This document shows positions 31,137-43,120 of a DNA stretch of 64,000 bases, piece by piece. Positions within the stretch are counted from its first letter, which is position 1. Each line of letters starts with the position of its first letter. Both the position numbers and the translations under genes were made by a program. Where the stretch lies: assembly GCA_002159075.1 (NCBI GenBank), contig LZRT01000090.1, positions 1-64,000 of the forward strand. The letters are read 5' to 3'. This DNA comes from Bacillus thermozeamaize (GTDB lineage: Bacteria > Bacillota > Bacilli > ZCTH02-B2). The notes beneath the pieces are model-generated. The model did no database searches and was not told the DNA's origin. It was given only the letters and a program-made list of their open reading frames with translations.

Positions 31137-32597
31137 TTGACATACCGACTTACGGATTACGTCTCCAACCTGGATAAAAACGTCTACGCCATCTTCAACC
31201 TTCCCGAAGAGGTCATCGCCGTCATCTTCGCCTATGTATCCCGCAGTCCGAAGAGCTTTCGGGAAAATCTGCAAACGCTTTTGGAAAAAGAAGAAATCTT
31301 GACCCAACCGGGCAACCAGCTTCTCCTGTCAGAAACCGCCAGACGTTTTCACGAACGCTGGGTGGTGGGATACGGCCATTCCAGTGTGGCCGAACATGCC
31401 GTTGCCCATATCGGCATTGAAAAGATCAGCCGGCTCGCCTCTTCCGAACTGGAGCTGGCCAACCGCTTCAACAGTTTTACCGAGTACAGCCAGCGCTACC
31501 AGCGGCCTCGCCGGGGCGACTTTTATATCCCCGAAGAAATCGACCAGTGGCCATCCCTGCGCGAGGCGTACATTCAGTTCCAGCATCAGGCGTACGATGT
31601 CTATGAAACGCTCTTGGCAGGCCTGAAATCTTATCTTGAAAAGAAGATATCACCGAACAAGGATGAGACGCTCAAGGCCTATCAGACGCGCATTGAAAAA
31701 ATGGCCTTTGAGGACGCGCGATATGTACTGCCTCTGGCCACGCTGACCAACCTGGGAATGACCGGAAACGGCCGCGCATTGCGTGACACCTTGGTCATCC
31801 TGCTCTCCAGTCCCTTTCCGGAGTGCGTGAGGCTGGCCCGGGAAATGGAAAGGGAGATCAGCTTTTGTCTCCCCACCCTGCTTCGTCATGTGGGTGCCTC
31901 CGCTCATCTCGTAAACAGCAGCCAGCGGTTCAAACAACTGCCTCACGCCGGGAACGGACAAGCAGCCGGCAACAGGGCGGGGATGAGGTCCATTGACATT
32001 CCCGATTATGAAACCGTCCTGAACCGCTTGTGCGCGGGTCTGCTTTTCAGCCATCAGCCGGTTTCTCATTCGCAGGCGGAACAGTGGGCAAAGGAACAAT
32101 CTCTCGAACAAAAAGAACAACTCCTTCGGGAGACGCTATCCGATCTGGGCCCGTTTGATAACCCGCACCCGGTTTTCGAGACGATCCGGCTCAAGCTTTA
32201 CCTCAGTGTGTCGGAAGCCAACTGGCATCAATTGCTGCGCCACAATCGGCGTACCAGTTTTATTTTTCAACCTCCGAACGTCGGCGGAGGCGTCACAATC
32301 CCGCCACATGTTCGGGAAGCGGGACTGGCCGATGTCATGCACCGGTTTCTCCAGCAAGCGGAGCAGATCTACCACCAATTGGCCCAGGAGTCACCCACTC
32401 TTGCCGCCTACTGTGTGACCAACGCTCACCATCGGGAAATCGTGGCCGACCTCAGTCTCTGGGAATTGTATCACCTGATTAATTTGCGCACCTCCCAAGA
32501 GGCACAGTGGGACATCCGCCAGACCTTTGAACAGATTCACCACGAACTGAGCCAAACCCATCCGGTGATTGCGCAATTTGCCAAACGCCGCACGTAA
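31137..32597 (+). CDS. tandem two-domain ThyX-like protein
   Basis: The 486-residue protein shows two ThyX-like halves. The first has HSSVAEH (81-87), EKISRL (95-100) and FTEYSQRY (114-121), matching the ThyX core but with the RHR residues replaced around A108-N109-R110. The second has LLRHNRRTS around residues 366-374, where R368-H369 match the RH of ThyX but the ELSGRY part is gone. Single ThyX proteins have about 220-250 residues. FAD-dependent thymidylate synthesis is therefore uncertain. TTG at 31137 has GGGAGGGG 6 nt upstream. The gene stands alone. Confidence 0.75.
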   Translation: MTYRLTDYVSNLDKNVYAIFNLPEEVIAVIFAYVSRSPKSFRENLQTLLEKEEILTQPGNQLLLSETARRFHERWVVGYGHSSVAEHAVAHIGIEKISRLASSELELANRFNSFTEYSQRYQRPRRGDFYIPEEIDQWPSLREAYIQFQHQAYDVYETLLAGLKSYLEKKISPNKDETLKAYQTRIEKMAFEDARYVLPLATLTNLGMTGNGRALRDTLVILLSSPFPECVRLAREMEREISFCLPTLLRHVGASAHLVNSSQRFKQLPHAGNGQAAGNRAGMRSIDIPDYETVLNRLCAGLLFSHQPVSHSQAEQWAKEQSLEQKEQLLRETLSDLGPFDNPHPVFETIRLKLYLSVSEANWHQLLRHNRRTSFIFQPPNVGGGVTIPPHVREAGLADVMHRFLQQAEQIYHQLAQESPTLAAYCVTNAHHREIVADLSLWELYHLINLRTSQEAQWDIRQTFEQIHHELSQTHPVIAQFAKRRT

Positions 32598-32601
32598 AAC
32601 G

Positions 32602-32632
32602 AAAAAACGGGGCTGCTCTCGCCCCGTTTTTT
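32602..32632 (+). terminator. terminator of the ThyX-like gene
   Basis: ACGGGGC and GCCCCGT pair around a short loop, followed by a T-run. Confidence 0.88.
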
Positions 32633-32671
32633 GTGTGCTCCGGTAACCCTGACACTTTGTCAATTCCCATC

Positions 32672-32974
32672 TCAGATCATTCTGAGGAGCGCATCACGTC
32701 CCTTCATCCCAGGCACGATACCCAGCTTTTCTGCCTGACGGGTCACCCTCTCCAAAGGAGATTCCAGCAGATCTTCCAGGGTACGCACGCCTGTCGCACG
32801 ACCCGCGATGATCTTCCGATCGGCCAGCCGCTCGTTCAGCAAACCCACGTCAAGCGCCCCGCACATGATGTACCCCTTGTCGTTCGAGATGGAGATGAGG
32901 TTTGTTTTGGGGAGTTGGACAACGACGCCGATAAACGGATGTCCCTCGATAACAATCGGTTTGATTTCAACCAA
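32672..32974 (-). CDS. yunC: YunC family protein (DUF1805)
   Basis: The 100-residue protein matches YunC/DUF1805: KGYIMCGALDVGLLNERLADRKIIAGRATGV is the typical core. TTG at 32974 has GGGAGG 8 nt upstream. Its start overlaps the 3' end of the preceding deacetylase-like gene by 8 nt, so the two may be translationally coupled. No function is known. Confidence 0.88.
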   Translation of the reverse strand: MVEIKPIVIEGHPFIGVVVQLPKTNLISISNDKGYIMCGALDVGLLNERLADRKIIAGRATGVRTLEDLLESPLERVTRQAEKLGIVPGMKGRDALLRMI

Positions 32975-34238
32975 TCGACAAACCTCCCTTCTGAACCTCT
33001 CTTTCCATCTTATGTCCTGCCTGATGTTCAGGTTCTTCTTTGGACAACCCTGCCGGGGGGTACCACTCCAACAACTGCGCGCAAGACATGATGACCCGCT
33101 TGGGAATGAGTTTGTCCCGATTTTGCGTCAGGCGCTTGCGGCCATCAGGATGCAAGATGGATAGATAAAGACGCAAATAAAAAGTGATAAACCCGTTCCA
33201 CCAGCGCCTGGGCATGGGAACCACTGTAAATCCAAACGGATCAGCCCCCCGGTAAATCATCGTAATGCCGTAAATCGCCTTGACGTGTTGATACTGCTGG
33301 TGCTCCGTCAAATACCGGCTCAGTTCGGGCAAGGATCGCCGGAGCATCCGAATCAAGGTGGCGGCCAGCTGGACGGAAGTCCTTGCCCGTTGCACCACCT
33401 GTGTGAAAATGTCATTGTTAAAGTGCAGTTCCAAAATCGGTTCACCGCGACGCAACCACTGACCGTCCGCCAAGCAAACCGGCTTTCCGTAATAGCGCCG
33501 CTTACGGATGCGAAACAGCGTCCGTTCATCATCCTGCATGCAGACATACTCCATGTTCAACAAGCGGTGGACAAAGCTTTCCCATCGCTTCCAGGTATAA
33601 AACAGGAAGCGATTCACCGGCGAGCGGCAAACCTTCATTTCTTCCCTTTCCTGCCGATAACGGGACTCCAACTGCTGCAACGTGCAAAAGCGGTAACCCG
33701 ATTTTTGCAGCCGCCGCAAAAGCAGCGCAAACCTTTGGAGGTCGGCAGGGCCGCCCTTTACCCGCAGAACCGATCCGTTTCGCACTTTTCGCATCCATCT
33801 CTGCGGATTGAGGCGGGAGCCATTCCACGTCGCCGACCACAAAACCACGGTGCAACGCGACCGGCACACCTGCCAGAGACGATACAGGCTCAGCCAGCCC
33901 TTGACTGGGCGGTAAAACGCTTGCGAATGCTCAAATGAAGCCGGATACCATTCATGGCCATCGCTTGAGAGCCGGGAAAGTTCCGCCCGGTTCGCTTCTC
34001 CCGGCTCCTGATGCACAAAAAACGTGGCCCGAATTCCCAAAGACCTGAGGATGGGCAACAGTTCCGACCATTGCTCTGCTTTTCCCTCAAACGTCAGCGA
34101 AACGTCCGGATGAAGCGGGCTGCCGCGGCGAATGGCCTTTCCGGATAAACGGATATACCAAGTCGGCAACACATAATATATAAAAATGAAGCCCAAGATC
34201 ACGCCAGCCGCAACCGTGCCCAACGAGCGCGCATCCAT
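32967..34238 (-). CDS. degenerate polysaccharide deacetylase fused to a YkoP-like domain
   Basis: The 423-residue protein has an N-terminal membrane helix (about 6-28) and a NodB-like domain, followed by a basic C-terminal domain like B. subtilis YkoP. The NodB catalytic TFDDG motif reads LTFEGK here, and the metal-binding H-x3-H site reads EHSQAF, so the enzyme is probably inactive. The C-terminal part carries LELHFNNDI and MIYRGADPFGFTVVPMP. ATG at 34238 follows GGGGGAGCAGGGG. It is upstream of yunC. Confidence 0.75.
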   Translation of the reverse strand: MDARSLGTVAAGVILGFIFIYYVLPTWYIRLSGKAIRRGSPLHPDVSLTFEGKAEQWSELLPILRSLGIRATFFVHQEPGEANRAELSRLSSDGHEWYPASFEHSQAFYRPVKGWLSLYRLWQVCRSRCTVVLWSATWNGSRLNPQRWMRKVRNGSVLRVKGGPADLQRFALLLRRLQKSGYRFCTLQQLESRYRQEREEMKVCRSPVNRFLFYTWKRWESFVHRLLNMEYVCMQDDERTLFRIRKRRYYGKPVCLADGQWLRRGEPILELHFNNDIFTQVVQRARTSVQLAATLIRMLRRSLPELSRYLTEHQQYQHVKAIYGITMIYRGADPFGFTVVPMPRRWWNGFITFYLRLYLSILHPDGRKRLTQNRDKLIPKRVIMSCAQLLEWYPPAGLSKEEPEHQAGHKMEREVQKGGLSIG

Positions 34239-34299
34239 GATTTCCCCTGCTCCCCCTTCCGTTTCTCCATAATGATCCATTGTAGCAGTTTCAGGAAAC

Positions 34300-34322
34300 A
34301 AAAAAAGCCCCCTTTTGGGGGC
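34300..34322 (-). terminator. terminator of the suf operon
   Basis: Minus-strand GCCCCC-AAAA-GGGGGC is followed by a T-run, 40 nt after the sufB stop. Confidence 0.85.
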
Positions 34323-34361
34323 GATGCCTTTTGAACAAAGCATGATATCAATAAATCGGGG

Positions 34362-35759
34362 TTATCCAATACTTCCTTCCATCTCAAGCTTGATGAGCCG
34401 GTTCATCTCCACCGCATACTCCATCGGCAGCTCCTTGGTAAATGGCTCAATGAATCCCATGACGATCATCTGGGTAGCTTCTTCTTCGGAAAGGCCCCGG
34501 CTCATCAGGTAGAAGAGCTGTTCCTCGCTCACCTTGCTGACAGTGGCTTCATGTTCCAGGGTGACGTCCTTGTTCTTGACCTCGTTGTAAGGAATGGTAT
34601 CGGAAGTGGATTGCTCATCCAAAATCAGGGTGTCGCATTCGATTTTCGCTTTGGAACCCTTGGAATTGGGACCAAAGGAGGTCAGCCCTCGGTAGGTGGT
34701 CTTCCCACCCTGTTTGCTGATGGACTTGGAAACGATCGTCGAGGTACAGTCGGGCGCCAGGTGAATCACCTTGGCCCCGGCATCCTGGTGCTGCCCCTTG
34801 CCGGCAACCGCTATCGAAAGGATATTGGCCTTGGCGCGAGGTCCTTTCATGATCACGGCCGGATATTTCATCGTCAGCTTGGAACCGATGTTTCCGTCCA
34901 CCCATTCCATCGTCGCATCCTCATACGCCACTGCCCGCTTGGTAACCAGGTTGTAGATGTTGGACGACCAGTTCTGAATGGTTGTATACCGCACGCGGGA
35001 ACGCGGCTTGCAGATGATTTCCACGACGGCGCTGTGCAGTGAATCGGTTCCGTAGATCGGGGCCGTGCATCCTTCCACGTAATGGACGAAACTATCCTCA
35101 TCCGCGATGATCAGGGTCCGTTCAAACTGGCCCATGTTCTCGGTGTTGATCCGGAAATAGGCTTGCAGCGGCACCTCGCACTTGACGCCTTTCGGAACAT
35201 AGATGAAGCTGCCGCCGCTCCAGACGGCGCTGTTGAGGGCAGCAAACTTGTTGTCCGTGGGCGGAACCACGGTGCCAAAATATTCCTTGAACAACTCGGG
35301 ATATTCTTTCAGCGCCGTGTCCGTATCGCAAAAGATGACGCCCTGCTCTTCCAGCTCTTTTTGCATGTTGTGGTAAACCACTTCCGACTCGTACTGGGCG
35401 GAGACCCCCGCCAAGAACTTCTGTTCCGCTTCCGGGATGCCCAGCTTGTCAAACGTCCGCTTAATCTCCTCCGGGACTTCATCCCAGGAGCGTCCGCGCC
35501 GTTCTGTCGGTTTCACGTAATAGGTGATATTGTCAAAGTCCAGCTCGGAAAGATCCCCGCCCCAAGTGGGCATCGGCTTGGAAAAAAAGATCTCCAGCGC
35601 TCTTAAACGAAACTCCAGCATCCATTGCGGCTCACCCTTGATCCGCGAGATCTCTTCCACCACTTGACGGTTTAACCCTTTCTGGGCCCGGTAAATGGAA
35701 ATATCCGGATCCCGGAAACCGTACTGGTATTCCCCCAATTCCACCAACTGTTTCGCCAT
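34362..35759 (-). CDS. sufB: Fe-S cluster assembly scaffold SufB
   Basis: The 465-residue beta-helix protein assembles Fe-S clusters with SufC and Suf[27 protein letters not shown] and the C-terminal [21 protein letters not shown] are highly conserved in SufB. ATG at 35759 follows AAGGAGGGATG. It is the last gene of sufC-D-S-U-B, separated from sufU by 185 nt of AT-rich sequence without a gene, where an internal promoter is possible. Confidence 0.95.
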   Translation of the reverse strand: MAKQLVELGEYQYGFRDPDISIYRAQKGLNRQVVEEISRIKGEPQWMLEFRLRALEIFFSKPMPTWGGDLSELDFDNITYYVKPTERRGRSWDEVPEEIKRTFDKLGIPEAEQKFLAGVSAQYESEVVYHNMQKELEEQGVIFCDTDTALKEYPELFKEYFGTVVPPTDNKFAALNSAVWSGGSFIYVPKGVKCEVPLQAYFRINTENMGQFERTLIIADEDSFVHYVEGCTAPIYGTDSLHSAVVEIICKPRSRVRYTTIQNWSSNIYNLVTKRAVAYEDATMEWVDGNIGSKLTMKYPAVIMKGPRAKANILSIAVAGKGQHQDAGAKVIHLAPDCTSTIVSKSISKQGGKTTYRGLTSFGPNSKGSKAKIECDTLILDEQSTSDTIPYNEVKNKDVTLEHEATVSKVSEEQLFYLMSRGLSEEEATQMIVMGFIEPFTKELPMEYAVEMNRLIKLEMEGSIG

Positions 35760-35944
35760 CCCGCATCCCTCCTTTTTTGTCATCTATCCTCAACAGCCAA
35801 AAACCGGCCTCGGCGTATTTCCAAAACTCGGTGAATGTCCACACGGTGTTTCTGGTGTCGCAACCTGACAGCAACATGGATATTTTTTACGTTTCTCAAT
35901 ATAAATATATCATAACTCCGCCGGAAAGAACAGGTCGAACCATC

Positions 35945-38890
<2,946 letters not shown>

Positions 38891-38952
38891 CCCACCCACT
38901 CCTTCATCCGTCAAATCCTGCTGGTCCCACCTGCAACAACATTCTCTGCGGG

Positions 38953-39744
38953 TTATACCTGGACGTTCTGGCCGACGGTTTCATCCACGATGCCCAGCTC
39001 TTCCTTTAACCAATCATACCCTTCCGCTTCCAGCCGTTCGGCCAGTTCAGGACCTCCCGAACGCACAATTTTCCCTTGCATCATCACATGCACAAAATCC
39101 GGCCGGATATAATTCAACAGGCGCTGGTAGTGAGTAATGATGAGAAAACCGGTCCGTTCACTGCGCATGGAGTTTACGCCCTTGGCCACGATCTTCAAAG
39201 CATCAATGTCCAGTCCGGAATCCACCTCGTCCAGAATCGCGATTTGCGGTTCAAGCATCATCATCTGCAGAATCTCGTTGCGCTTTTTCTCCCCGCCTGA
39301 AAATCCCTCATTCAGATAGCGGTGCGCGAACGATTCATCCATCTCCAGCATTTTCATCTTCTCTTCCAGCATGCGGATGAACTTGATGAGCGAAATCTGA
39401 TCGTCTTCAGCGCGCCGGGCGTTGATGGCACTGCGCAAAAAATCGGCATTGGTCACGCCGCTGACTTCACTCGGGTATTGCATGGCCAAAAACAAGCCGC
39501 TGCGGCTCCGTTCCGAAACATCCATCTCCAGGAGATCTTTTCCGTTGAGCGTCACACTGCCGCCGACGACCTCATATTTTGGATGGCCCATCAGCGCGGC
39601 AGCCAACGTGCTTTTTCCGGTTCCATTGGGACCCATGATGGCGTGCACTTCGCCGCCCTTTACCTCAAGGGTGACTCCCTTGAGTATTTCTTTATCTTCA
39701 ACCTTGACCCGAAAGTCACGAATTGACAAGACCGGTTTTGTCAT
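38953..39744 (-). CDS. sufC: SufC ABC-type ATPase
   Basis: The 263-residue ATPase drives SufBC2D. Walker A is GPNGTGKST, the signature FSGGEKKRNEI, and Walker B IAILDEVDSGLD. ATG at 39744 follows GTAGGAGGAG. It is the first gene of the operon. Confidence 0.96.
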   Translation of the reverse strand: MTKPVLSIRDFRVKVEDKEILKGVTLEVKGGEVHAIMGPNGTGKSTLAAALMGHPKYEVVGGSVTLNGKDLLEMDVSERSRSGLFLAMQYPSEVSGVTNADFLRSAINARRAEDDQISLIKFIRMLEEKMKMLEMDESFAHRYLNEGFSGGEKKRNEILQMMMLEPQIAILDEVDSGLDIDALKIVAKGVNSMRSERTGFLIITHYQRLLNYIRPDFVHVMMQGKIVRSGGPELAERLEAEGYDWLKEELGIVDETVGQNVQV

Positions 39745-39848
39745 GACATCCACTCCTCCTACACTCGATCCACACATCAAAGACGTCTTCCGGTTCCGTT
39801 ATTTTGGCCAATCGCCGTACCGTCATGAGCCGCTTTTGTGCCACTACG

Positions 39849-39877
39849 ATTGTAACGGAATCCCCCAGTATAGGCAA
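39849..39877 (-). promoter_or_regulatory. candidate sigma-A promoter of the suf operon
   Basis: TTGCCT (39872-39877) and TACAAT (39849-39854) on the minus strand are 17 nt apart, about 105 nt before sufC. The 39745-40062 interval contains this promoter and the dyad at 40012-40026; no gene is evident. Confidence 0.5.
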
Positions 39878-40011
39878 GGTAATCCATCTTTCGATATATT
39901 TTATGCGCTTTTGTTTCGAAAGTTGGTGCAGAAACGGTGATGACATCTAAAACAGGCACAAAACCTTTTGTTTGAGATGGCACGCTGGACCCTGTCCTTT
40001 TTAGAATAATT

Positions 40012-40026
40012 TTAGTCAAAGACTAA
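40012..40026. repeat. 15-bp dyad upstream of suf
   Basis: TTAGTC-AAA-GACTAA is a perfect inverted repeat in a very AT-rich stretch between rsgI and sufC. It may be a regulator site or part of a weak rsgI terminator. Confidence 0.35.
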
Positions 40027-40062
40027 TTTTATTTTAGCTTTTTATCTCCCCGACTGCAAGCC

Positions 40063-40716
40063 TTATTGAATAAACTGCGTCAATTGCTCTGTGCCATGAT
40101 CAGGATGTTGCAGCAACCAGTGGATGGCGTAATCACCGGGGTATACCCCCAGTGTCATCGCGTTCTCCCGCACCTCTGCAGGCACAGTCAAAACCAGTGC
40201 GGATGGCAGAAGATCCTGAAGCTTTCGAGACAACGCTGTACTTCCTGACGCCACCTGTGATGTCACAAGATAATAACGCGGGGAAGCCGGGTAGGCTGCC
40301 TCATCTGTGGGCAAGACAGTCACTTGCCGAATCACCTTTTCGATAGGTTGTCCATAAAAAGAAGATGCTTTCTCCAACAGCTGCGGGCTCAGTTCGGAGG
40401 TGTAGACCTCGACCACCCGGTTTAAGCGGTTTACACCAAACTCGACTTTTGGTTCTGGCCCCACGCTGACATACATCTGCACCTCATGCCCCCAAACCTC
40501 CAGCAAACACAACATGACGAACAACAAAAACGTCAGGAGCAGCACAGGCACAGCGCGACCGAGCGAGTACTGGCGGAAAAACGACGGATTTTCAAAGATG
40601 ATCTCACTGCCCAATTCGGCATGTGCCATCGCCTGTTTCACTTTTTGAAACCGTCCATCCGGTGTCAGCACAATGACTGTCTGCCCGTCTTTTTCGACCA
40701 CCAATCCGCGCTTCAA
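40063..40716 (-). CDS. rsgI: short RsgI-type anti-sigma-I factor
   Basis: The 217-residue protein starts with the RsgI anti-sigma domain (RGLVVEKDGQTVIVLTPDGRF), has one membrane helix (about 54-76) and an external domain beginning MYVSVGPEPKVEFGVNR. B. subtilis RsgI is considerably longer; the long C-terminal sensory region is missing here. It lies 21 nt after sigI and should bind SigI at the membrane. Confidence 0.85.
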   Translation of the reverse strand: MKRGLVVEKDGQTVIVLTPDGRFQKVKQAMAHAELGSEIIFENPSFFRQYSLGRAVPVLLLTFLLFVMLCLLEVWGHEVQMYVSVGPEPKVEFGVNRLNRVVEVYTSELSPQLLEKASSFYGQPIEKVIRQVTVLPTDEAAYPASPRYYLVTSQVASGSTALSRKLQDLLPSALVLTVPAEVRENAMTLGVYPGDYAIHWLLQHPDHGTEQLTQFIQ

Positions 40717-40737
40717 GCCAATCCCTCTTTCCTGGAC

Positions 40738-41493
40738 CTATACTTTTTCTGCCTGGGGAAACTCCAGATATTCTCGCAAATATGGATAATCAAATATCAG
40801 GATCAAGGCCATGGAGATAATATATTTGCGATGCCGTTCCAATGTCTTGCGGCTTACTTTGACCACTTTCAGCAGATCTTTAATCGGTAACGTTTTCTTC
40901 TCCAGAAGCTGGGCAACCAGCTCCTGATTGGACGCCAAGATATGGGCCACTTCAAACAACAGCTGGCGGGAATCTTGATGTTTGGGCGAAAGCCGAACCA
41001 GCTCCTGAAGGCTGATGCCGAACTCCTTGAGATGCCTGGCATACAGCTTGATCTCAGTCCGGCGTGCAATGCCTTGCTGTTCCTGTTCAAAAAGCCGGAG
41101 TGATTCTTCCACCTCCACCGGGTTTAAATAGTGTTCTTCTTCATCTTCAATCTCAAACGAACTTAACGGCAGCTGTTTCTGAAACCGTTGCTCCCTGCGA
41201 ATGTAATCGATTAATCTTCGCTGAATCACCATCTCCGCAAACGAAAGGAAACTGCGGCTTTCTTTCGGGGAATAATGATCCAGCGCTTCATTGAAGGCGC
41301 TCAGCGCGATGCTGAATTCATCATCTTGCCTGATGTCGATATATTTTTTGCAAACCTTGGACGCCGTCTTCACCATAAAAGGATAGTAGTCTTTGAGCAG
41401 GTCGTGACGTAATCGTTCGTCACCTTGTTGCACCTGAATGACCAATTCCTCCAGGGAATCGGTGGATGAAGGTGCGAGGGCCGTATGTTGAAC
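40738..41493 (-). CDS. sigI: RNA polymerase sigma factor SigI
   Basis: The 251-residue sigma factor has the SigI-type region 2 (YYPFMVKTASKVCKKYIDIRQDDEFSIAL, FNEALDHY) and a C-terminal helix-turn-helix VSRKTLERHRKYIISMALIL. SigI responds to heat and cell-wall stress in Bacillus. ATG 41493 or GTG 41508 may be the start. It is followed by rsgI in the usual two-gene arrangement. Confidence 0.9.
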   Translation of the reverse strand, partial: VQHTALAPSSTDSLEELVIQVQQGDERLRHDLLKDYYPFMVKTASKVCKKYIDIRQDDEFSIALSAFNEALDHYSPKESRSFLSFAEMVIQRRLIDYIRREQRFQKQLPLSSFEIEDEEEHYLNPVEVEESLRLFEQEQQGIARRTEIKLYARHLKEFGISLQELVRLSPKHQDSRQLLFEVAHILASNQELVAQLLEKKTLPIKDLLKVVKVSRKTLERHRKYIISMALILIFDYPYLREYLEFPQAEKV

Positions 41494-41549
41494 CATGACG
41501 GAGAACACCTCGCCTTGGAAAGTATTCTGATATCCTGCACCATGTATAA

Positions 41550-41578
41550 AGTATACCTGATTTCACGTTCAGGTCCAA
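41550..41578 (-). promoter_or_regulatory. sigma-A promoter of sigI-rsgI
   Basis: TTGGAC (41573-41578) and TATACT (41550-41555) on the minus strand have 17-nt spacing. I did not find an obvious SigI-type autoregulatory promoter. Confidence 0.6.
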
Positions 41579-41598
41579 CTTTGGCCGGGACAAACAAC

Positions 41599-41625
41599 AA
41601 AAAAGTGGTGAATCTGCTTCACCAC
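41599..41625 (-). terminator. terminator after the Cys-rich small gene
   Basis: Minus-strand GTGGTGAA-GCAGA-TTCACCAC is followed by a T-run and separates this gene from sigI. Confidence 0.85.
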
Positions 41626-41670
41626 AATTGACGAATGGCATGTATCACGAATGTCACTTATCCCTTCACG

Positions 41671-42084
41671 TCAGAGCAAGCCGGATAAAATCGCCTGCTT
41701 CTTTTCACTGAGCACCTTGAGGCGTTTTTTCAGCATCATTTCCCACTCAAGATCTTTCAACTTCTTGGCGATAATCAGCAAATCCAGCGCCATGTCAATT
41801 TGCACCTCAAAAATTTGGTGCGGATCCTCTGTCACACAAGAAATACAGTTTTCAAAGATGTCTTCCATTCTGGAGGGGTCGATGTATTCTGCAAAGTCTA
41901 CCTCTCTGGCAGCATCTGACTCCGCATACTCAATGAGGATGGCAAACTCTTCCGTCACAGCATTGTGCACTTCCACTTGATGACAAACAGGACAGAACAA
42001 CATCGGGAGATTGTGCACGTAGGTTTTGCCATGGCGCATCGTCCCGATCGCACCGACCATACTTGCCCCACAACAGAAACTCAT
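41671..42084 (-). CDS. hypothetical protein with paired cysteines
   Basis: The 137-residue protein begins MSFCCGASM, then has LFCPVCHQVEVHN near residue 30 and ENCISCVTED near residue 80. A mixed-charge helical C-terminus follows. The CC and CxxC pairs could bind zinc. I do not recognise the family. ATG at 42084 follows GGAGGGG. It lies between gcvH and sigI. Confidence 0.7.
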   Translation of the reverse strand: MSFCCGASMVGAIGTMRHGKTYVHNLPMLFCPVCHQVEVHNAVTEEFAILIEYAESDAAREVDFAEYIDPSRMEDIFENCISCVTEDPHQIFEVQIDMALDLLIIAKKLKDLEWEMMLKKRLKVLSEKKQAILSGLL

Positions 42085-42162
42085 TCAACACCCCTCCTTA
42101 TCGAAAAACCTCCTTAAGCATATCATACGTCTTCATGAACCTTTTGCAAATGAAATATTTGT

Positions 42163-42546
42163 TTAATCCTTTTTATATTTGGCTTCATACTCTTCCGCCG
42201 AAAGAAGCCGCTCCAGTTCCGAAGGGTCAGACATCTCGACGACGATCATCCAGCCTTTTTCATAGGGCGACTCATTCACCCATTCCAGGTTGTCCTCCAG
42301 TTCCTTGTTCACCTCAACCACTTGCCCCGTGACCGGGCTGTACAAATCCGACACCGTCTTCACCGACTCTATGCTTCCAAATGCCTCTCCTGCCGTCACT
42401 TCGTCGCCCACTTCCGGCAATTCGATAAAGACGATATCCCCCAACTCAGACTGGGCAAAATCGGTAATGCCAATGCGGGCTCTTGTGCCTTCCGCTTTCA
42501 CCCACTCGTGCTCCGCACTGTACTTCAACTCTTTGGGCAGAAGCAT
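42163..42546 (-). CDS. gcvH: glycine cleavage system H protein
   Basis: The 127-residue lipoyl-carrier protein has the lipoylation lysine in [14 protein letters not shown]. GcvH carries the aminomethyl intermediate, and in bacilli it also serves in lipoate relay, fitting the nearby lipA. No gcvT or gcvP is in the window. yusI is adjacent, as in B. subtilis. Confidence 0.95.
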   Translation of the reverse strand: MLLPKELKYSAEHEWVKAEGTRARIGITDFAQSELGDIVFIELPEVGDEVTAGEAFGSIESVKTVSDLYSPVTGQVVEVNKELEDNLEWVNESPYEKGWMIVVEMSDPSELERLLSAEEYEAKYKKD

Positions 42547-42610
42547 CCGAACCCCCCTGTTCCGTTGGATAACTCAAAATTTCTCTCAGTTGATAATGAT
42601 TTTAACAAAT

Positions 42611-42970
42611 CTATAACCAGGCGGCAAATGCTTCCTCATTAAAACCCACCGTCACCCGCTTGCCGTCAGTGACGACAGGCCGCTTGATCAATTTTCCGTC
42701 CGATGCGAGCAACTGAATCATCTCTTCCTGATCCATATGCGGCAGTTTATCCTTCAAGCCCAATTGACGGTAAGTTTGCCCGCTGGTATTGAAAAACCGG
42801 CGGACATCCAGGCCGCTTTGCTCCACCCAACGGCGAATGGTGTCAGCGGAAGGAGGGTGTTCAACCAGATCCACCAGCTCAAATGCAGCCCCATGTTCCT
42901 CGAGCCATTTTTTTGCTTTCCGGCAGGTGCCGCATTTGGGATACCAATAGACGGTGAGCCGTTTTGCCAT
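42611..42970 (-). CDS. yusI: ArsC/Spx-family thioredoxin-fold protein (YusI-like)
   Basis: The 119-residue protein has a thioredoxin-like CGTCRKAKKWL site near the N-terminus and the family motif KRPVVTDGKRVTVGF near the end. It matches YusI of the arsenate reductase/Spx family. Whether it reduces thiols or acts as a regulator is unknown. ATG at 42970 follows GGAGGAG. Confidence 0.88.
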   Translation of the reverse strand: MAKRLTVYWYPKCGTCRKAKKWLEEHGAAFELVDLVEHPPSADTIRRWVEQSGLDVRRFFNTSGQTYRQLGLKDKLPHMDQEEMIQLLASDGKLIKRPVVTDGKRVTVGFNEEAFAAWL

Positions 42971-43120
42971 TGCCATCTCCTCCTCTGCAAACAAGGGATA
43001 ATTTGGCCAGCATCCCCGTAAATATGTACTGAAAGATGTCCATGGGAGCGTGCACCGAGTGCCGCTTGCAACTAGTATAGACCAAACGCTCCATGTTGCA
43101 AAACAGCAGGGGGAATGCGC

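Noticed and set aside
39745-39850. Short minus-strand reading frame just before sufC (MTVRRLAKITEPEDV...)
   Set aside because: It includes the sufC ribosome site and runs into sufC in another frame; no independent support.
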